Source: Prorocentrum cordatum
Taxonomy: Eukaryota; Sar; Dinophyceae; Prorocentrales; Prorocentraceae
Direction: 5' to 3'
Assembly: GCA_963575745.1 (NCBI GenBank)
Contig: CAUYUJ010015701.1
Location: forward strand, 141,001-205,000
Length of the DNA: 64,000 bases
Part shown: positions 54,501-56,087 of the stretch, in pieces
Numbering within the stretch: position 1 is the first letter of the stretch
Layout of the letters: each line of letters opens with the position of its first letter
Notes under the pieces: generated by a model
Database searches by the model: none
What the model was told of the DNA's origin: nothing
What the model saw: only the letters and a program-made list of their open reading frames with translations
Translations under genes and position numbers: made by a program

Positions 54501-56087
54501 GGAAAGCATATGGGAAGTGCTGGGGCTGACGACAACCCAGAACACATGGGGAAGGTATAGGAAGCGTGGGACTTGTATGGATTTGTTCTCTTGCACACTT
54601 GTGTTCTAGAGCTCGGACCTCTTTATTTTCGTGGTTCGTCGTCGTCCCCCTGGCTCTGGCTTCCATCCTCGTCGTCGTCCCCCTGCCCCCCATCCCCTGG
54701 CCTCCGCGCCCCAACCCAGACCTCTGGCTCCTGGTCCGAGCCCCAGTCCTCCTGCCCTGGCCCTGAACCCAGCCTCCCTCCTTGGCTCTGGCGCCCCCTG
54801 GCCCTGGCCTCAGTCCCCTCGCGCCCGACCCTTTATTTTCTTATTTCGTCGTCGTCCCCCTTTCTCTGGCCTGCTTCCCCTCGACACCTGGCCCCCGTCC
54901 TCCTGTCCTGGCCCTGAACCCAGCCTTCCTCCTTGGCTCTGGCGCCGCCTCCTCGCCCCAGACCATTTATTCTCTTGCACAGTTGTCTTTCAGAGCTCGG
55001 ACCTCTTTGTTTTCGTGGTTCGTCATCGTCCCCCTGGATCTGGCTTCTTATCCTCGTCGTCGTCTCCCTGCCCCCCATCCCCTGGCCTCCACGCCCGAAC
55101 TGGAACTCTGGCTCCTGGTCCGAGCCCCAGTCCTCCTGCCATGGCCCTGAACCCAGCCTCCCTCCTTGGCTCTGGCGCCCCCCCCTCGCCCCGGACCCTT
55201 TATTTTCTTAGTTCGTCGTCGTCCCCCTGGCTCTGGCCTGCTTCCCCTGGCCCCCCTCGCCCCCGTCCTCCTGCCCTGGCCCTGAACCCAGCCTCGATCC
55301 TTGGCTCTGGCGACCCCTGGCCCTGGCCCCAGGCCCCCTCGCCCCGGCCCTTTTACTTTTGTGGTTCGTGGTTTGTCGTCGTCCCCGTCGCTGTGGCCCG
55401 CTTCCCCTCGCCCCCGTCCCCCTGGCTGTGGCCCGCCCCTCCTCGCCCCCTCGCCCCAACCCGGACCTCTGGCCTCTGGTCCAAGCCCCAGCCCTCTGGC
55501 CCTGGCTGAACTCAGCTTGTTTCCTGGCCTTAGCCCCACTCGCCCCGACCCTGGCCTTCGCCCCAGCCCTCCTCGCCCCGGACCGTGTATTTTCGTGGTT
55601 CGAACCCGGACCTCTGGCCCCTGGTCGGAGCTTCAGTCCCCCTGCCCTGGCCCTGGACCCCCACTCGCCCCGACCCTGGCCTTGGCCCCAGCCCTTCTCG
55701 CCCCAGACCCTTTATTTTCGTGGTTCCGTCCCCCTGACTCTGGCCCCCCATCCCGTGGCCCTCTCGCCCCCCACATGCTTCTTCTCCTCTTTCTCTCCTC
55801 CAATGTACAAGAGCCAGGGCACGCGTGCCACTTGTTCGTGTGCTCCTTCGTCTCCTCCTCCTCCTCCTCCTCCTCCTTCTTCTTCTCCTTCTCCTTCTCC
55901 TCCTTCTCCTTCTCCTCCTCTTCCTCTTCCTCCTCCTCCTCCTCCTCCTCCTCCTCCTCCTCCTCCCCTTCCTTCTCCTCCTCCCCTGTAAAGAGGCAGG
56001 GCGCCCCCTCCGCGCTGCCGTATGGCCCCCCGAGCGAGGCCTTCCGCGGGGACCCTGCTCGAGCTGCCGGCGGTGGCCGAGTGCCTG
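3821..56087 (+). CDS. NIMA-related (NEK-type) protein kinase gene, ten exons, N-lobe missing
   Basis: Ten separated exons join in one frame into about 190 residues that run colinearly with the NEK kinase domain: hinge and glycine motif (VLEYADGGDL), helix E (LALRYIHKR), catalytic loop (IVHRDI + KSQNIFL), VKLG-DFGIAKVM, activation segment (GTPSFLAPEMC), YDGKVDIWALGVVLYEM, LKIVNG, VVDRILQKKPQSRPS. All catalytic residues are present, so the product should be an active Ser/Thr kinase. NEK kinases act in cell-cycle, centrosome and flagellar control; the exact member cannot be named. The glycine loop, VAIK lysine and alpha-C exons are not seen here and probably lie upstream of base 1. Coding sequence is about 1.1% of the span. 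Donors are GA (4), GT (3) and GC (2, one uncertain); nine of ten acceptors are AG|G. Family assignment is strong; exact exon edges are inferred from frame and alignment. Confidence 0.92.
3958..4085. repeat. (GGA)n microsatellite
   Basis: About 125 bp of almost pure GGA just inside the intron after the first visible kinase exon. Confidence 0.97.
4150..4320. repeat. MT17 dispersed repeat with GGATCCTGCAG palindromes
   Basis: Holds CAGGATCCTGCAG, TGACCCGGGC and GGTCCCCGATG. It shares order and motifs with 26,655-26,895. Function unknown. Confidence 0.55.
4541..4650 (+). mobile_element. MT4 element, 5' truncated
   Basis: Holds CCTGGCGGCGTCTCCGGCGC, TTGGCGCACTCCGCGCGCC and the 3' end AGCGAAAGTTTATGTTTA. 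The 5' end is replaced by a TCC tract (about 4,475-4,540). Confidence 0.65.
4850..5460 (+). repeat. CTTGGGG quasi-tandem array 1, with palindrome
   Basis: Irregular 15-21-bp units of the type CTTGGGGCCTCGTGGGG. The G-rich run is broken near 5,213-5,262 by an A-rich core (AGGTGAGAACCTCAAAATC). 5,275-5,445 folds into nested inverted repeats. Sister arrays are at 46,785, 48,830, 52,590 and 58,715, all with G on the plus strand. Confidence 0.8.
5461..6045. other. Unassigned sequence with AT-rich insert and MT13 pieces
   Basis: MT13-like pieces (CTCGTCGCCACCGCTGGAT at 5,758; TTGGTCAGAACGCGACCCGG at 5,954) are contiguous at 60,525-60,605. Here they are separated by an AT-rich ~170-bp segment whose ends are weakly inverted (TACACCTTAGGCGA ... 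TTTCGCAGGGTGTA). This could be an insertion into an older MT13 copy. Confidence 0.45.
6055..6215 (+). mobile_element. MT1 MITE with 9-bp target duplication
   Basis: 161 bp. Left end TGAAGTCGGGCACGTCCCTC, right end GGGGGACATGCCCGAACTA, inverted. Flanked by AGGCTGGTG at 6,046-6,054 and 6,216-6,224, a perfect 9-bp duplication. The subterminal AAACATAGTCTGGGGACGAT is conserved in other copies. No open frame; mobilised in trans if at all. A 9-bp duplication suits Mutator-like transposases (inference). Confidence 0.92.
6430..6485. repeat. TA-rich simple repeat
   Basis: ATATAT/ACATAC repeat of about 55 bp. Confidence 0.9.
6616..6671 (+). CDS. Kinase exon: helix E region
   Basis: 56 nt: EAMRVFGQCLLALRYIHK plus AG of an Arg codon. 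This is the NEK helix before the catalytic loop (typical form ...WFxQxxLALxYIHxR). Acceptor CCAG|GAA, donor AAAAG|GTCAGC (GT). The split Arg codon is completed by the first G of 14,355. Confidence 0.87.
6672..7046. other. Intron sequence, nothing recognised
   Basis: No repeat family or exon resemblance found between the donor and the next MT2 copy. Confidence 0.4.
7047..7220 (+). mobile_element. MT2 MITE-like element
   Basis: Inverted ends CAGTGGAGACCC ... GGGCCTCTACTG; interior as in the 1,172 copy (CCTGGGGTCTTAGGGTTGGG). No clean target duplication seen. Confidence 0.8.
7221..8009. other. Unassigned intron sequence
   Basis: GC-rich, no family or exon resemblance. Open frames here shadow one another on both strands. 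Confidence 0.4.
8010..8700. repeat. GATGGT/GATGAT and GAGGA imperfect microsatellite
   Basis: Long degenerate GAT-type trinucleotide repeat with GTT and GCT variants, passing into GAGGA-rich sequence. Confidence 0.92.
8945..9358. repeat. (GGA)n microsatellite, about 410 bp
   Basis: Nearly uninterrupted GGA with GAC and GTG interruptions. Poly-Glu/Arg/Gly frames here are artefacts. Confidence 0.97.
9476..9545 (+). repeat. MT18 fragment (GACGGTCCAG motif)
   Basis: CGTCCTGGAAATTGACGGTCC then GTTGGATGTTTGCAGCAGGATCTC; the same order occurs at 27,280-27,345 and 56,505-56,570. Function unknown. Confidence 0.55.
9780..9990. repeat. (GAC)n microsatellite
   Basis: ACGACGACG with AAC interruptions over about 210 bp. 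Confidence 0.95.
10005..10185. repeat. (AGAGT)n-type pentamer repeat
   Basis: Degenerate GTAGAGTAG repeat. It continues beyond an inserted MT3 element at 10,360-10,745, and the same pentamer is at 12,320-12,475. Confidence 0.85.
10191..10353 (+). mobile_element. MT3 MITE-like element
   Basis: Inverted ends GGGCCGGACGAAAGGGGG ... CCCCCCTTTCGCACGGCCC; internal GCTGCATGCAGCTGGTTTCG. Related copies at 57,029 and 59,372. It sits inside an AGAGT array. Confidence 0.82.
10360..10745. repeat. (AGAGT)n-type pentamer repeat, second block
   Basis: Continuation of the array left of MT3: AGAGTAGAGTAGAG with GGGTA and GTT variants. Confidence 0.88.
10800..11060. repeat. 12-mer repeat (ATCGATCTCACT)n
   Basis: About twenty tandem copies of CGATCTCACTAT / CGATCTCACAAT variants. 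Confidence 0.93.
11061..12030. repeat. (ATC)n microsatellite, about 970 bp
   Basis: CATCATCATCACC with recurring GGGACACCATCATC inserts; the last 75 bp are pure ATC. His/Ser/Ile-rich frames are artefacts. Confidence 0.96.
12019..12190. repeat. Tandem duplication of about 80 bp
   Basis: GGGACACCGGCGGGACACC..GGAATCATTTGGTCCGGCCG is repeated 80 bp later as GGGACACCGGCAGGACACC..GGAATCGTTTGGTCTGGCCG. Confidence 0.82.
12320..12475. repeat. (AGAGT)n-type pentamer repeat, third block
   Basis: GGTAGAGTAGAGTATG-type repeat matching 10,005-10,745. Confidence 0.85.
12575..12660. repeat. (GTC)n microsatellite
   Basis: CGTCGTCGTCATCGTCGTC over about 85 bp, followed by a G/C-homopolymer-rich stretch to about 12,905. 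Confidence 0.9.
12906..13418. other. Unassigned intron sequence
   Basis: Moderate GC, no repeat family recognised. Minus-strand open frames over it show no domain. Confidence 0.4.
13419..13888. repeat. GGA tract between 55-bp perfect direct repeats
   Basis: 13,419-13,473 and 13,834-13,888 are identical over 55 bp (GACTGCCAATAATATGACCC ... CTGTGCGCCCGAGG). They enclose about 360 bp of GGA. A 415-bp tandem duplication centred on the microsatellite. Confidence 0.93.
13889..14305. repeat. (GGA)n microsatellite
   Basis: About 415 bp of GGA/GCA-interrupted repeat, ending about 50 bp before the catalytic-loop exon. Confidence 0.96.
14355..14376 (+). CDS. Kinase micro-exon: catalytic loop, first half
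   Basis: 22 nt: G completing Arg, then RIVHRDI. Acceptor TGCGAG|GCGG. HRD carries the catalytic Asp. The donor would be ATC|GCGGAG (GC) if the next exon supplies KSQN. It could not be predicted without the family alignment. Confidence 0.82.
14377..14573 (+). mobile_element. Introner-like inverted-repeat intron in the HRDxK loop
   Basis: The segment separating HRDI from KSQN has inverted ends: GCTAAGAGTGCTCCTGGCCC at 14,386 pairs with GGGCCAGGGGCTCTTCTAGC ending at 14,559 (31-bp arms, 26 matching). The middle is a TCC tract. CGGGACATC on the left and CCGGGCATC on the right act like a target duplication. The 3' boundary has no usable AG that keeps the essential Lys codon, so splicing is non-canonical or the model is wrong here. 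Confidence 0.65.
14574..14621 (+). CDS. Kinase exon: catalytic loop, second half, to VKLG
   Basis: KSQNIFLTSVRDVKLG: the catalytic-loop Lys and Asn, then the strand before DFG, matching NEK IKSQNIFLT...VKLGDFG. The exon could start at ATC 14,571 instead, since ATC is repeated at both junctions. Donor TTGGGG|GAGCCC (GA), which gives LG-DFG when joined to 18,957. Confidence 0.87.
14690..14830. repeat. TATACA/ATGCATGC-rich simple sequence
   Basis: Low-complexity CATACATATAC and GCATGCATGCAT stretches. Confidence 0.75.
14890..15235. repeat. (TC)n polypyrimidine tract
   Basis: About 345 bp of TCTCTC with TTTC and CCTC interruptions. It mirrors the GA tract at 16,085-16,390. Confidence 0.95.
15245..16060. 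repeat. Degenerate ~250-bp tandem repeat
   Basis: GCAGGGTTTGCGATGTCAGG at 15,270 recurs at 15,522 with matching flanks (CCCCAGAATCCC, CCAGGAGC). A weaker unit follows. It lies between the TC and GA tracts. Confidence 0.72.
16085..16390. repeat. (GA)n polypurine tract
   Basis: GAGAGAGA with short TATATA and GACAGACAGA parts; complementary in type to 14,890-15,235. Confidence 0.95.
16400..17220. repeat. AT-richer degenerate tandem repeat, ~75-85-bp unit
   Basis: CAGATCCCAGATCCAGCTGAT recurs about ten times with diverged flanks (TCCTATTGGGA, GAATTAGAAC). Clearly lower GC than the rest of the window. Confidence 0.75.
17225..17860. repeat. Tandem duplication, ~370-bp unit
   Basis: GACATAGCATGGCG..CGACG, GTAATCACTTCC, CCGTGGCATGGC, CAGCGGGA..ACGATTCG and GAGGCCAGCGCTTCAGCG occur in the same order in both halves, with a shorter second copy. 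Confidence 0.78.
17950..18725. other. Unassigned sequence ending in a TCC tract
   Basis: GAGG-rich 17,965-18,110, a unique part to 18,535, then TCC/CTCC repeat 18,540-18,720. No exon recognised. Confidence 0.45.
18957..18995 (+). CDS. Kinase exon: DFG motif
   Basis: 13 codons, DFGIAKVMQDTLQ, the Mg-binding DFG and NEK-type GIAKVL-like start of the activation segment. Acceptor GGGAG|GAC, donor CTGCAG|GAGCCC (GA). Joined to 27,468 it gives exactly the NEK spacing from TL to GTP. Confidence 0.9.
19000..19404. other. Unassigned intron sequence
   Basis: Includes CGCCGCCGCCGCCGTCGTC near 19,010 and otherwise nothing recognised. Confidence 0.4.
19405..19510. repeat. (GT)n / GCGT repeat
   Basis: GCGCGCGTGCGTGC then pure GTGTGT, about 105 bp. 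Confidence 0.95.
20124..20375 (+). mobile_element. MT5 MITE-like element
   Basis: 252 bp. Inverted ends TTTGTGGGCCCCAGAAACGG ... CGTTTCCAGGGCCCACTAA; interior of AACGG/ACCGG permutations. Flanks GCCCCACGCC (left) and GCCCCAGACA (right) look like a decayed 10-bp target duplication. Confidence 0.88.
20380..21140. other. Unassigned intron sequence
   Basis: No repeat family or exon resemblance. Confidence 0.4.
21145..21665. repeat. 90-bp minisatellite, about six units
   Basis: CTCGGATAGCGGCCGCGCTC recurs at 21,161, 21,251, 21,340, 21,430, 21,520 and (shortened) 21,610, a period of 89-90 bp. Units share GAGAATATGCCACGCCTGCT and CTGCGCACCCCCTATGG. The multiple-of-three period makes repetitive open frames, but they change frame between units. 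Confidence 0.95.
21677..21786. repeat. (TGTGC)n pentamer repeat
   Basis: TGCTGTGCTGTGCTG with GAGC variants, directly after the 90-bp array. Confidence 0.93.
22255..22370. repeat. (GTC)n-type microsatellite
   Basis: CGTCGTCGCCGTC with CCTCGCCGT variants. Confidence 0.88.
22849..22968. repeat. Two-copy direct repeat, 68-bp period
   Basis: CTTCGAGTTCCCAGAACTCC ... TGGGCATGATTTTGAATGC occurs twice inside the long MT1 element. Confidence 0.9.
22975..24400. repeat. GCTGAG satellite with ~150-bp higher-order period
   Basis: AGGCTGAGGCTGAGGCAGGCTG units. The marker GAAGGCAGACTGAGG recurs near 23,046, 23,196, 23,351, 23,500, 23,640, 23,777, 23,933 and 24,088, so the array has a higher-order unit of about 137-156 bp. 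The 613-residue minus-strand frame over it is an artefact. Confidence 0.96.
24690..24915. repeat. MT12 GATTCGATT-rich dispersed repeat
   Basis: ATTCGATTCGATTCGA, GCCTGCCGATGTCCGCCGAT, ATTCTGGGCTGTCCTGGG. Related copies at 49,450-49,630 and 61,570-61,700, shorter at 47,268-47,290. Confidence 0.75.
25020..25735. other. Unassigned intron sequence
   Basis: No repeat family or exon resemblance seen. Confidence 0.4.
25737..25892 (+). mobile_element. MT8 MITE-like element
   Basis: Clear inverted ends: ACCAGCCTCGAACGTATCCC and GGGATATGTTCCAGGCTGGT. A second copy lies at 31,048-31,203. About 156 bp, no coding. Confidence 0.85.
25899..26027. repeat. MT9 dispersed repeat
   Basis: CGAATCATCAGGGGTCATTCGGGTCAG ... 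CCCGAGTTACCCC..GGATAACTCG. Two tandem copies at 40,088-40,323. Confidence 0.75.
26028..26184 (+). mobile_element. MT1 MITE
   Basis: TAAGTCGGGCCTGTCCCTCG ... GAGGACATGCCCGACCTA, about 157 bp, directly after MT9. No convincing target duplication here. Confidence 0.82.
26190..26440. repeat. GCGTCGATT quasi-repeat
   Basis: Many TAGCGTCGATT / GGCGTCGATTC units, related to 2,990-3,070. Confidence 0.7.
26655..26895. repeat. MT17 dispersed repeat
   Basis: GGATCCTGCAGGATCCTGC, CTGACCCGGGTCAG (twice) and GATCCCCGACC, as in 4,150-4,320. Confidence 0.6.
26920..27107. mobile_element. Near-perfect long inverted repeat (MITE-like)
   Basis: Arms of about 70 bp: AACGGTATAAGATAAACTTT, CCGCCGTCGGGG.., TGGGGCAGG.. 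on the right in reverse complement. The outermost bases TTTCAGCG also pair. Only a short loop near 27,005 remains. RNA from either strand would fold into a strong hairpin. Confidence 0.88.
27280..27440 (+). repeat. MT18 dispersed repeat
   Basis: TGACGGTCCCGTTTTGTTCG, then GTCTCACGTCTCCCCGGACG, in the same order as 56,505-56,660. Confidence 0.55.
27468..27514 (+). CDS. Kinase exon: activation segment and APE
   Basis: EPTELVGTPSFLAPE plus AT of Met. GTPSFLAPE is the NEK GTPYYLSPE block and carries the APE Glu. Acceptor GGAAG|GAG, donor GAGAT|GTGCCC (GT). The codon is completed by G at 32,349 to give M-C. Confidence 0.92.
27627..27805 (+). mobile_element. MT11 MITE-like element
   Basis: CTGTTCCAACCTTC ... 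GGTTTCACGTGTCGGGCCCTGGGAGGCGATA ... TACGCTGGGAGCAACATT; same family as 362 and 3,554. Confidence 0.75.
28032..28150 (+). mobile_element. MT4 element, 3' truncated
   Basis: AGAAACTTTTGGCGGTGCGC then GGCGGCGCCTCCGGCGCCGC and TGGCGCGCTTCGCGCGCC. The 3' inverted end is not found. Confidence 0.7.
28275..28535. mobile_element. MT10 element with GATGCATCG array
   Basis: Inverted ends GATGGGGTCGGAGTAGATGG ... CCATCCACTCCGACCCCATC, then GGATC..CGCCGCATCGCC on both sides. Interior of GATGCATCGCC units, each self-complementary at TGCA. Related copies at 39,890, 41,803 and 51,413. Confidence 0.85.
28719..29128. mobile_element. Inverted-repeat element, 410 bp
   Basis: Left AACCTCAGGAAGGCATTAAG + A(A)CCCCCC, right GGGGGGTTTC + TTAATGCCTTCCTGAGGTT. 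About 30-bp arms, nearly perfect. No coding interior. Confidence 0.85.
29165..29250 (+). repeat. MT13 dispersed repeat
   Basis: CTGGATCCGCCTCGAGATTC then TGGTCAGAACGCGCCTCGGC and AGAGGTCTGGGGAGTAGCGG; related to 60,525-60,605 and 5,954-6,000. Confidence 0.65.
29255..31045. other. Unassigned intron sequence, part AT-richer
   Basis: 29,960-30,440 is noticeably richer in A/T and looks unique. The rest is GC-rich without recognised family or exon. Confidence 0.4.
31048..31203 (+). mobile_element. MT8 MITE-like element
   Basis: CGGCCTGGAGCATATCCCCATC ends pair with GATGGGTTCGAGGCTG; internal GAGATTGTCATCGCC matches 25,737-25,892. Confidence 0.78.
31380..31480. repeat. (GGA)n microsatellite
   Basis: GGA then GGGAGGGGG-rich. 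Further GGA tracts at 31,925-31,990 and 32,190-32,285. Confidence 0.93.
32349..32400 (+). CDS. Kinase exon: DxWxLG helix F
   Basis: G completing Met, then CTNERYDGKVDIWALGV. VDIWALG is kinase subdomain IX with its invariant Asp. Acceptor GGGCAG|GTGC, donor GGAGTC|GTCTTG (GT). Both this exon and the preceding intron start with GTGC. Confidence 0.93.
32570..32689. repeat. (GGA)n microsatellite
   Basis: GGA with GTCGGAGTACG interruption; ends directly at the spliced-leader relic. Confidence 0.93.
32690..32728 (+). other. Triple relic of the dinoflagellate spliced leader
   Basis: TGGCTCAAG, CCATTCTGGCTCAAG, CCATTCTGGCCCAAG in tandem. The known leader ends CCATTTTGGCTCAAG. Tandem truncated copies are the established sign of an mRNA that was trans-spliced, reverse-transcribed, reinserted and trans-spliced again. 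It lies at the 5' edge of the LINE remnant. Confidence 0.9.
34527..35090 (+). pseudogene. LINE endonuclease (APE/EEP family) remnant
   Basis: A 187-codon open stretch with SGHVGASAGVAV, then ILAGDWNMDA (EEP GDxN metal-site motif, near 34,905-34,930) and SAHSPVLM (position of the terminal SDH motif, with the Asp lost). This domain nicks target DNA in non-LTR elements. Reading continues only after frameshifts. Confidence 0.75.
35115..36680 (+). pseudogene. Probable reverse-transcriptase region of the LINE, frameshifted
   Basis: Successive plus-strand frames (35,115-35,510; 35,359-36,450; 36,257-36,682) hold no clean domain. IADVAGNVVGGPETATQSAR near 36,590 sits where a YADD box and its downstream helix would be, with the second Asp lost. 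An 18-base G run at 36,426 disrupts the frame. Confidence 0.45.
37660..37720. repeat. GGA microsatellite inside the LINE
   Basis: GGAAGAGGAGGAGGAGG expansion interrupting the element. Confidence 0.9.
38994..39392 (+). pseudogene. LINE C-terminal domain remnant
   Basis: RRRGRPRRRWTDHVDAFLQ followed by LLEVIHSQQRFPWQQLEAQ, the basic GRPxxRWxDxI block found near the C-terminus of many LINE polyproteins. It runs to a stop at 39,390, which probably marks the element's 3' part. Confidence 0.75.
39392..39541. mobile_element. Inverted-repeat element (GGGGGGTCATAAATGG)
   Basis: TAATAGGGGGGTCATAAATGG ... CCATTTATGACCCCCCC..GTTA; about 25-bp arms. It sits directly after the LINE stop. Confidence 0.8.
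39665..39818. mobile_element. MT14 element carrying a TCC microsatellite
   Basis: TGGGCCTGTTTCCCACCACC..ATAAGTTGGAGGGGGAGGGGG, then (TCC)n, then CCCCCTCCAACTTTTGGTGG..GGAAAAGAGGCCCA. Inverted ends enclose the microsatellite. Same layout at 45,945 and 50,230; an empty-centred relative at 56,268. Confidence 0.88.
39890..40085. mobile_element. MT10 element
   Basis: GATGGGGTCCGAGCAGG..CGCGCCGCATCGCCGATGC ... GGCGATGTGGCG..CGGACCCCATCTTCTCCGATCC. Confidence 0.8.
40088..40323. repeat. MT9, two tandem copies
   Basis: ATCATCAGGGGTAACTCGGG at 40,108 and 40,210, each followed by CCCGAGTTACCC..CCCGAGTTACCC and GGATAA. Period about 119 bp. Related to 25,899. Confidence 0.85.
40470..40695. repeat. (GGA)n microsatellite
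   Basis: About 225 bp of GGA/GGGGGA. Confidence 0.97.
40829..41503 (+). mobile_element. MT1 element enlarged by a GGA tract
   Basis: TAAGTCGGGCGTGTGCCTCT ... CGGAGGACGTGCCCGACCC. Flanked by ACGAGCGC at 40,821-40,828 and 41,504-41,511 (8 bp). 675 bp instead of ~160, with a GGA tract (40,945-41,060), a C/G-homopolymer part and a TA repeat (41,355-41,395) inside. Confidence 0.88.
41575..41795. repeat. (TCC)n microsatellite
   Basis: TCC/CTCCTCAT repeat of about 220 bp. Confidence 0.96.
41803..42025. mobile_element. MT10 element
   Basis: GATTGGGTCGGAGGATCGCG ... CGATCCCCCGACCCAATC..GGCCCCATC, with GATGCATCGCCG units. Confidence 0.83.
42030..42170 (+). mobile_element. MT11 element, 5' shortened
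   Basis: CCAGAAAGAATTCCGAGCGCC .. GGGTTTACACGTGTCGGGCC .. GAGAGGCGACACTCGTTCGA .. GTGCGATGGGTGC. Directly follows MT10. Confidence 0.7.
42175..42815. other. Unassigned intron sequence
   Basis: Moderate GC; no family or exon recognised before the CAG|GTG acceptor. Confidence 0.4.
42818..42896 (+). CDS. Kinase exon: LYEM to LKIVNG
   Basis: VLYEMVSLVQPF..NNIAATILKIVN plus G of Gly. This is the NEK block LYE(M/L)xTLxxPFxxxNxxxLxxKIxxG. Acceptor CCCCAG|GTG, donor AACG|GACGG (GA). The split Gly codon is completed by GC at 50,066, giving the conserved G-S. Confidence 0.93.
42900..44170. other. Unassigned intron sequence
   Basis: No repeat family or exon recognised. CTCC/CTCG-rich between about 43,890 and 44,130. 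Confidence 0.4.
44175..44350. repeat. (GGA)n microsatellite
   Basis: About 175 bp of GGA. Confidence 0.96.
44520..44940. repeat. (TTG)n microsatellite, about 420 bp
   Basis: GTTGTTGTT with GTCGTT hexamer stretches (44,750-44,810) and GTGGTG blocks. The poly-Thr frame on the minus strand is an artefact. Confidence 0.97.
45129..45538 (+). mobile_element. MT7 element, split by an MT5 insertion
   Basis: Left part CCAGGAGGGGAAAACACACA..GAATCGTCGACTCCC, right part GACTCCCAGGAAAATATGGG .. GTATTTATTTGTGTGTCCC. The uninterrupted form is at 60,778-60,925. Confidence 0.85.
45180..45407 (+). mobile_element. MT5 element nested in MT7, with 10-bp target duplication
   Basis: TTTGTGGGCCCCCGATATGG ... AAAAAACGGCCCTGTAA, 228 bp. 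Flanked by GTCGACTCCC at 45,170-45,179 and 45,408-45,417, a perfect 10-bp duplication of MT7 sequence. The right terminal GGGCCCAC of other copies is missing. Confidence 0.93.
45945..46090. mobile_element. MT14 element carrying a TCC tract
   Basis: TGATGGGCCTGTTGTCCACC..CATAAGTTGGAGGGGGAGGGGG, TCC tract, then CCGCTCCAACTTCTGGTGG..GAAAAACACGCCCA. Confidence 0.85.
46345..46690. repeat. Tandem duplication around an MT1 end
   Basis: CGGACGACAGGGGC..TTCTCGGG..GTCGCCGGGCTGCTTTT..TCCTCC..AAGTCGGGCATGTCCCTCTA occurs twice (about 46,350-46,490 and 46,500-46,680). A partial third, AGGGTCGCCTAGCTGCTTTT, lies beyond the MT1 element at 47,171. Confidence 0.75.
46654..47158 (+). mobile_element. MT1 element enclosing a CTTGGGG array
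   Basis: GTAAGTCGGGCATGTCCCTC ... GAGGATATGTCCGACCC; inside, GTCTGGTGACGATTTGATG and a CTTGGGGG array at 46,785-46,885. Flanks TCATAGGA / TTTTAGGA may be a decayed target duplication. About 505 bp. Confidence 0.78.
46785..46885 (+). repeat. CTTGGGG array 2
   Basis: CATCTTGGGGGACTCTTGGGG-type units inside an MT1 element. Confidence 0.8.
47200..48215. other. Unassigned intron sequence
   Basis: A short GATTCGATT run at 47,268 (MT12-like); otherwise nothing recognised. Confidence 0.4.
48220..48625. repeat. (GAT)n-type microsatellite
   Basis: GATGATGCTGATGGTGATG, about 400 bp. Confidence 0.95.
48830..49340 (+). repeat. CTTGGGG array 3
   Basis: GCCGTCTTGGGGCCGTCTTGG-type units, broken at 49,090-49,140 by an A-rich core (AGGCGAATGTGCTAAAATC). 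Confidence 0.88.
49450..49630. repeat. MT12 dispersed repeat
   Basis: TTCGATTCGATTCGATTG, GGCTGCCGATGTCTGCCGAT, ATTCTGAGCTCTCCTGGGGG. Confidence 0.78.
49829..49998 (+). mobile_element. MT2 MITE-like element
   Basis: CGGTGGAGAGCCATGCCAAG ... GGACTGGCCTCCATTG. It ends 68 bp before the next kinase exon. Confidence 0.83.
50066..50150 (+). CDS. Kinase exon: helices G-H
   Basis: GC completing Gly, then SPEPLPEKLSAGVRDVVDR and ILQKKPQS plus AG. Matches NEK (Y/S)s.eLrdLv..mL.k.P..RPs. Acceptor GGCCAG|GC, donor AGCAG|GCGC (GC). The codon is completed by G at 56,039 to the conserved Arg of RPS. Confidence 0.92.
50230..50379. mobile_element. MT14 element carrying a TCC tract
   Basis: TGGGCAAGTTTGTCCACCACCACTACCAT ... 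TCC tract (50,290-50,340) ... ATGGTAGTGGCGCTGGAAAC..GCCCATCA. CAGGATG occurs at 50,219 and again at 50,379, possibly a target duplication. Confidence 0.83.
50385..50940. other. Unassigned intron sequence
   Basis: No family or exon recognised. Confidence 0.4.
50949..51106 (+). mobile_element. MT1 MITE with 8-9-bp target duplication
   Basis: TTGAGTCGGGCATGCCCTCC ... GTAGGAGGACATGCCCGACCTA, 158 bp. GCGGAGGC flanks both sides (50,941-50,948 and 51,108-51,115). Internal TCTGGTGACGA as in other copies. Confidence 0.92.
51413..51612. mobile_element. MT10 element
   Basis: ATATGGGGTCCGAGCAGATAGG..GGTCACGCCGCATCGCC ... CGGCGGTGCGGCGCGATC..CTCGGACCCCATC. Confidence 0.82.
51615..52470. other. Unassigned intron sequence with GAC-rich part
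   Basis: 51,910-52,020 is GACGACGCC-rich. No exon recognised. Confidence 0.45.
52475..52530. repeat. TATATG/TACA simple repeat
   Basis: ATATATTTGTATATATGTACATG. A similar TA-rich tract is at 53,840-53,885, just before the second leader relic. Confidence 0.88.
52590..53430 (+). repeat. CTTGGGG array 4
   Basis: GGCCTCTTGGACCGTCTTGGG-type units (about 20-21 bp) at 52,590-52,660 and 53,000-53,400. The A-rich core AGGCGAGAACGTTAAAATC is at 53,190-53,210. A GATGAGGA microsatellite at 52,785-52,875 interrupts it. Confidence 0.85.
53891..53922 (+). other. Double relic of the dinoflagellate spliced leader
   Basis: AGCCATTGTGGCTCAAG then CCATTTTGGCTCAAG, the second matching the 3' 15 bases of the known leader exactly. 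It marks a reinserted trans-spliced cDNA. The ~130 bp after it (CTCAAGTCTC-rich, then C/T-rich) show no protein match. Confidence 0.9.
54050..54275 (+). mobile_element. MT6 dispersed repeat
   Basis: ACACCGACGCCGACGCGTTTTC .. GGATCCTGGTGTATACA .. CACCCCGACGTCGTCCCC .. CCGCCACTGGCAAATGTATA; reverse complement of 2,737-2,965. Confidence 0.68.
54436..54600 (+). mobile_element. MT7 element, diverged
   Basis: TCAGGAGGGGACCAAATCACACAGACGCA..GAATCGCCGA, then CCAGAAAATG..GGGAAGTG..AACCCAGAACA, as in 60,778-60,925. Confidence 0.65.
54620..55745. repeat. Degenerate satellite, ~150-240-bp unit, about seven copies
   Basis: TTTATTTTCGTGGTTCGTCG + TCGTCCCCCTGGCTCTGGC recurs near 54,622, 54,830, 55,005, 55,199, 55,350, 55,586 and 55,708, separated by CCCTGGCCCTGAACCCAGCC-type sequence. 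Proline-rich frames across it are repeat artefacts. Confidence 0.85.
55848..55985. repeat. (TCC)n microsatellite before the last recognised kinase exon
   Basis: TCC/TTC repeat ending about 54 bp before exon 56,039; it may serve as an extended polypyrimidine tract. Confidence 0.95.
56039..56087 (+). CDS. Kinase exon: end of kinase C-lobe
   Basis: G completing Arg, then PSAGTLLELPAVAECL, the RPSxxxLLxxPxL helix I at the end of the kinase fold. Acceptor AGCGAG|GCC. The 3' end is uncertain: CTG|GACGCC (GA donor) is chosen by likeness to the exon 42,818 donor, but the frame stays open past 56,112. Later exons with the C-terminal tail are not recognised. Confidence 0.78.

Noticed and set aside
54631-55509. 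292-residue proline-rich frame
   Set aside because: It follows a degenerate nucleotide satellite whose unit length varies and is not kept in frame.
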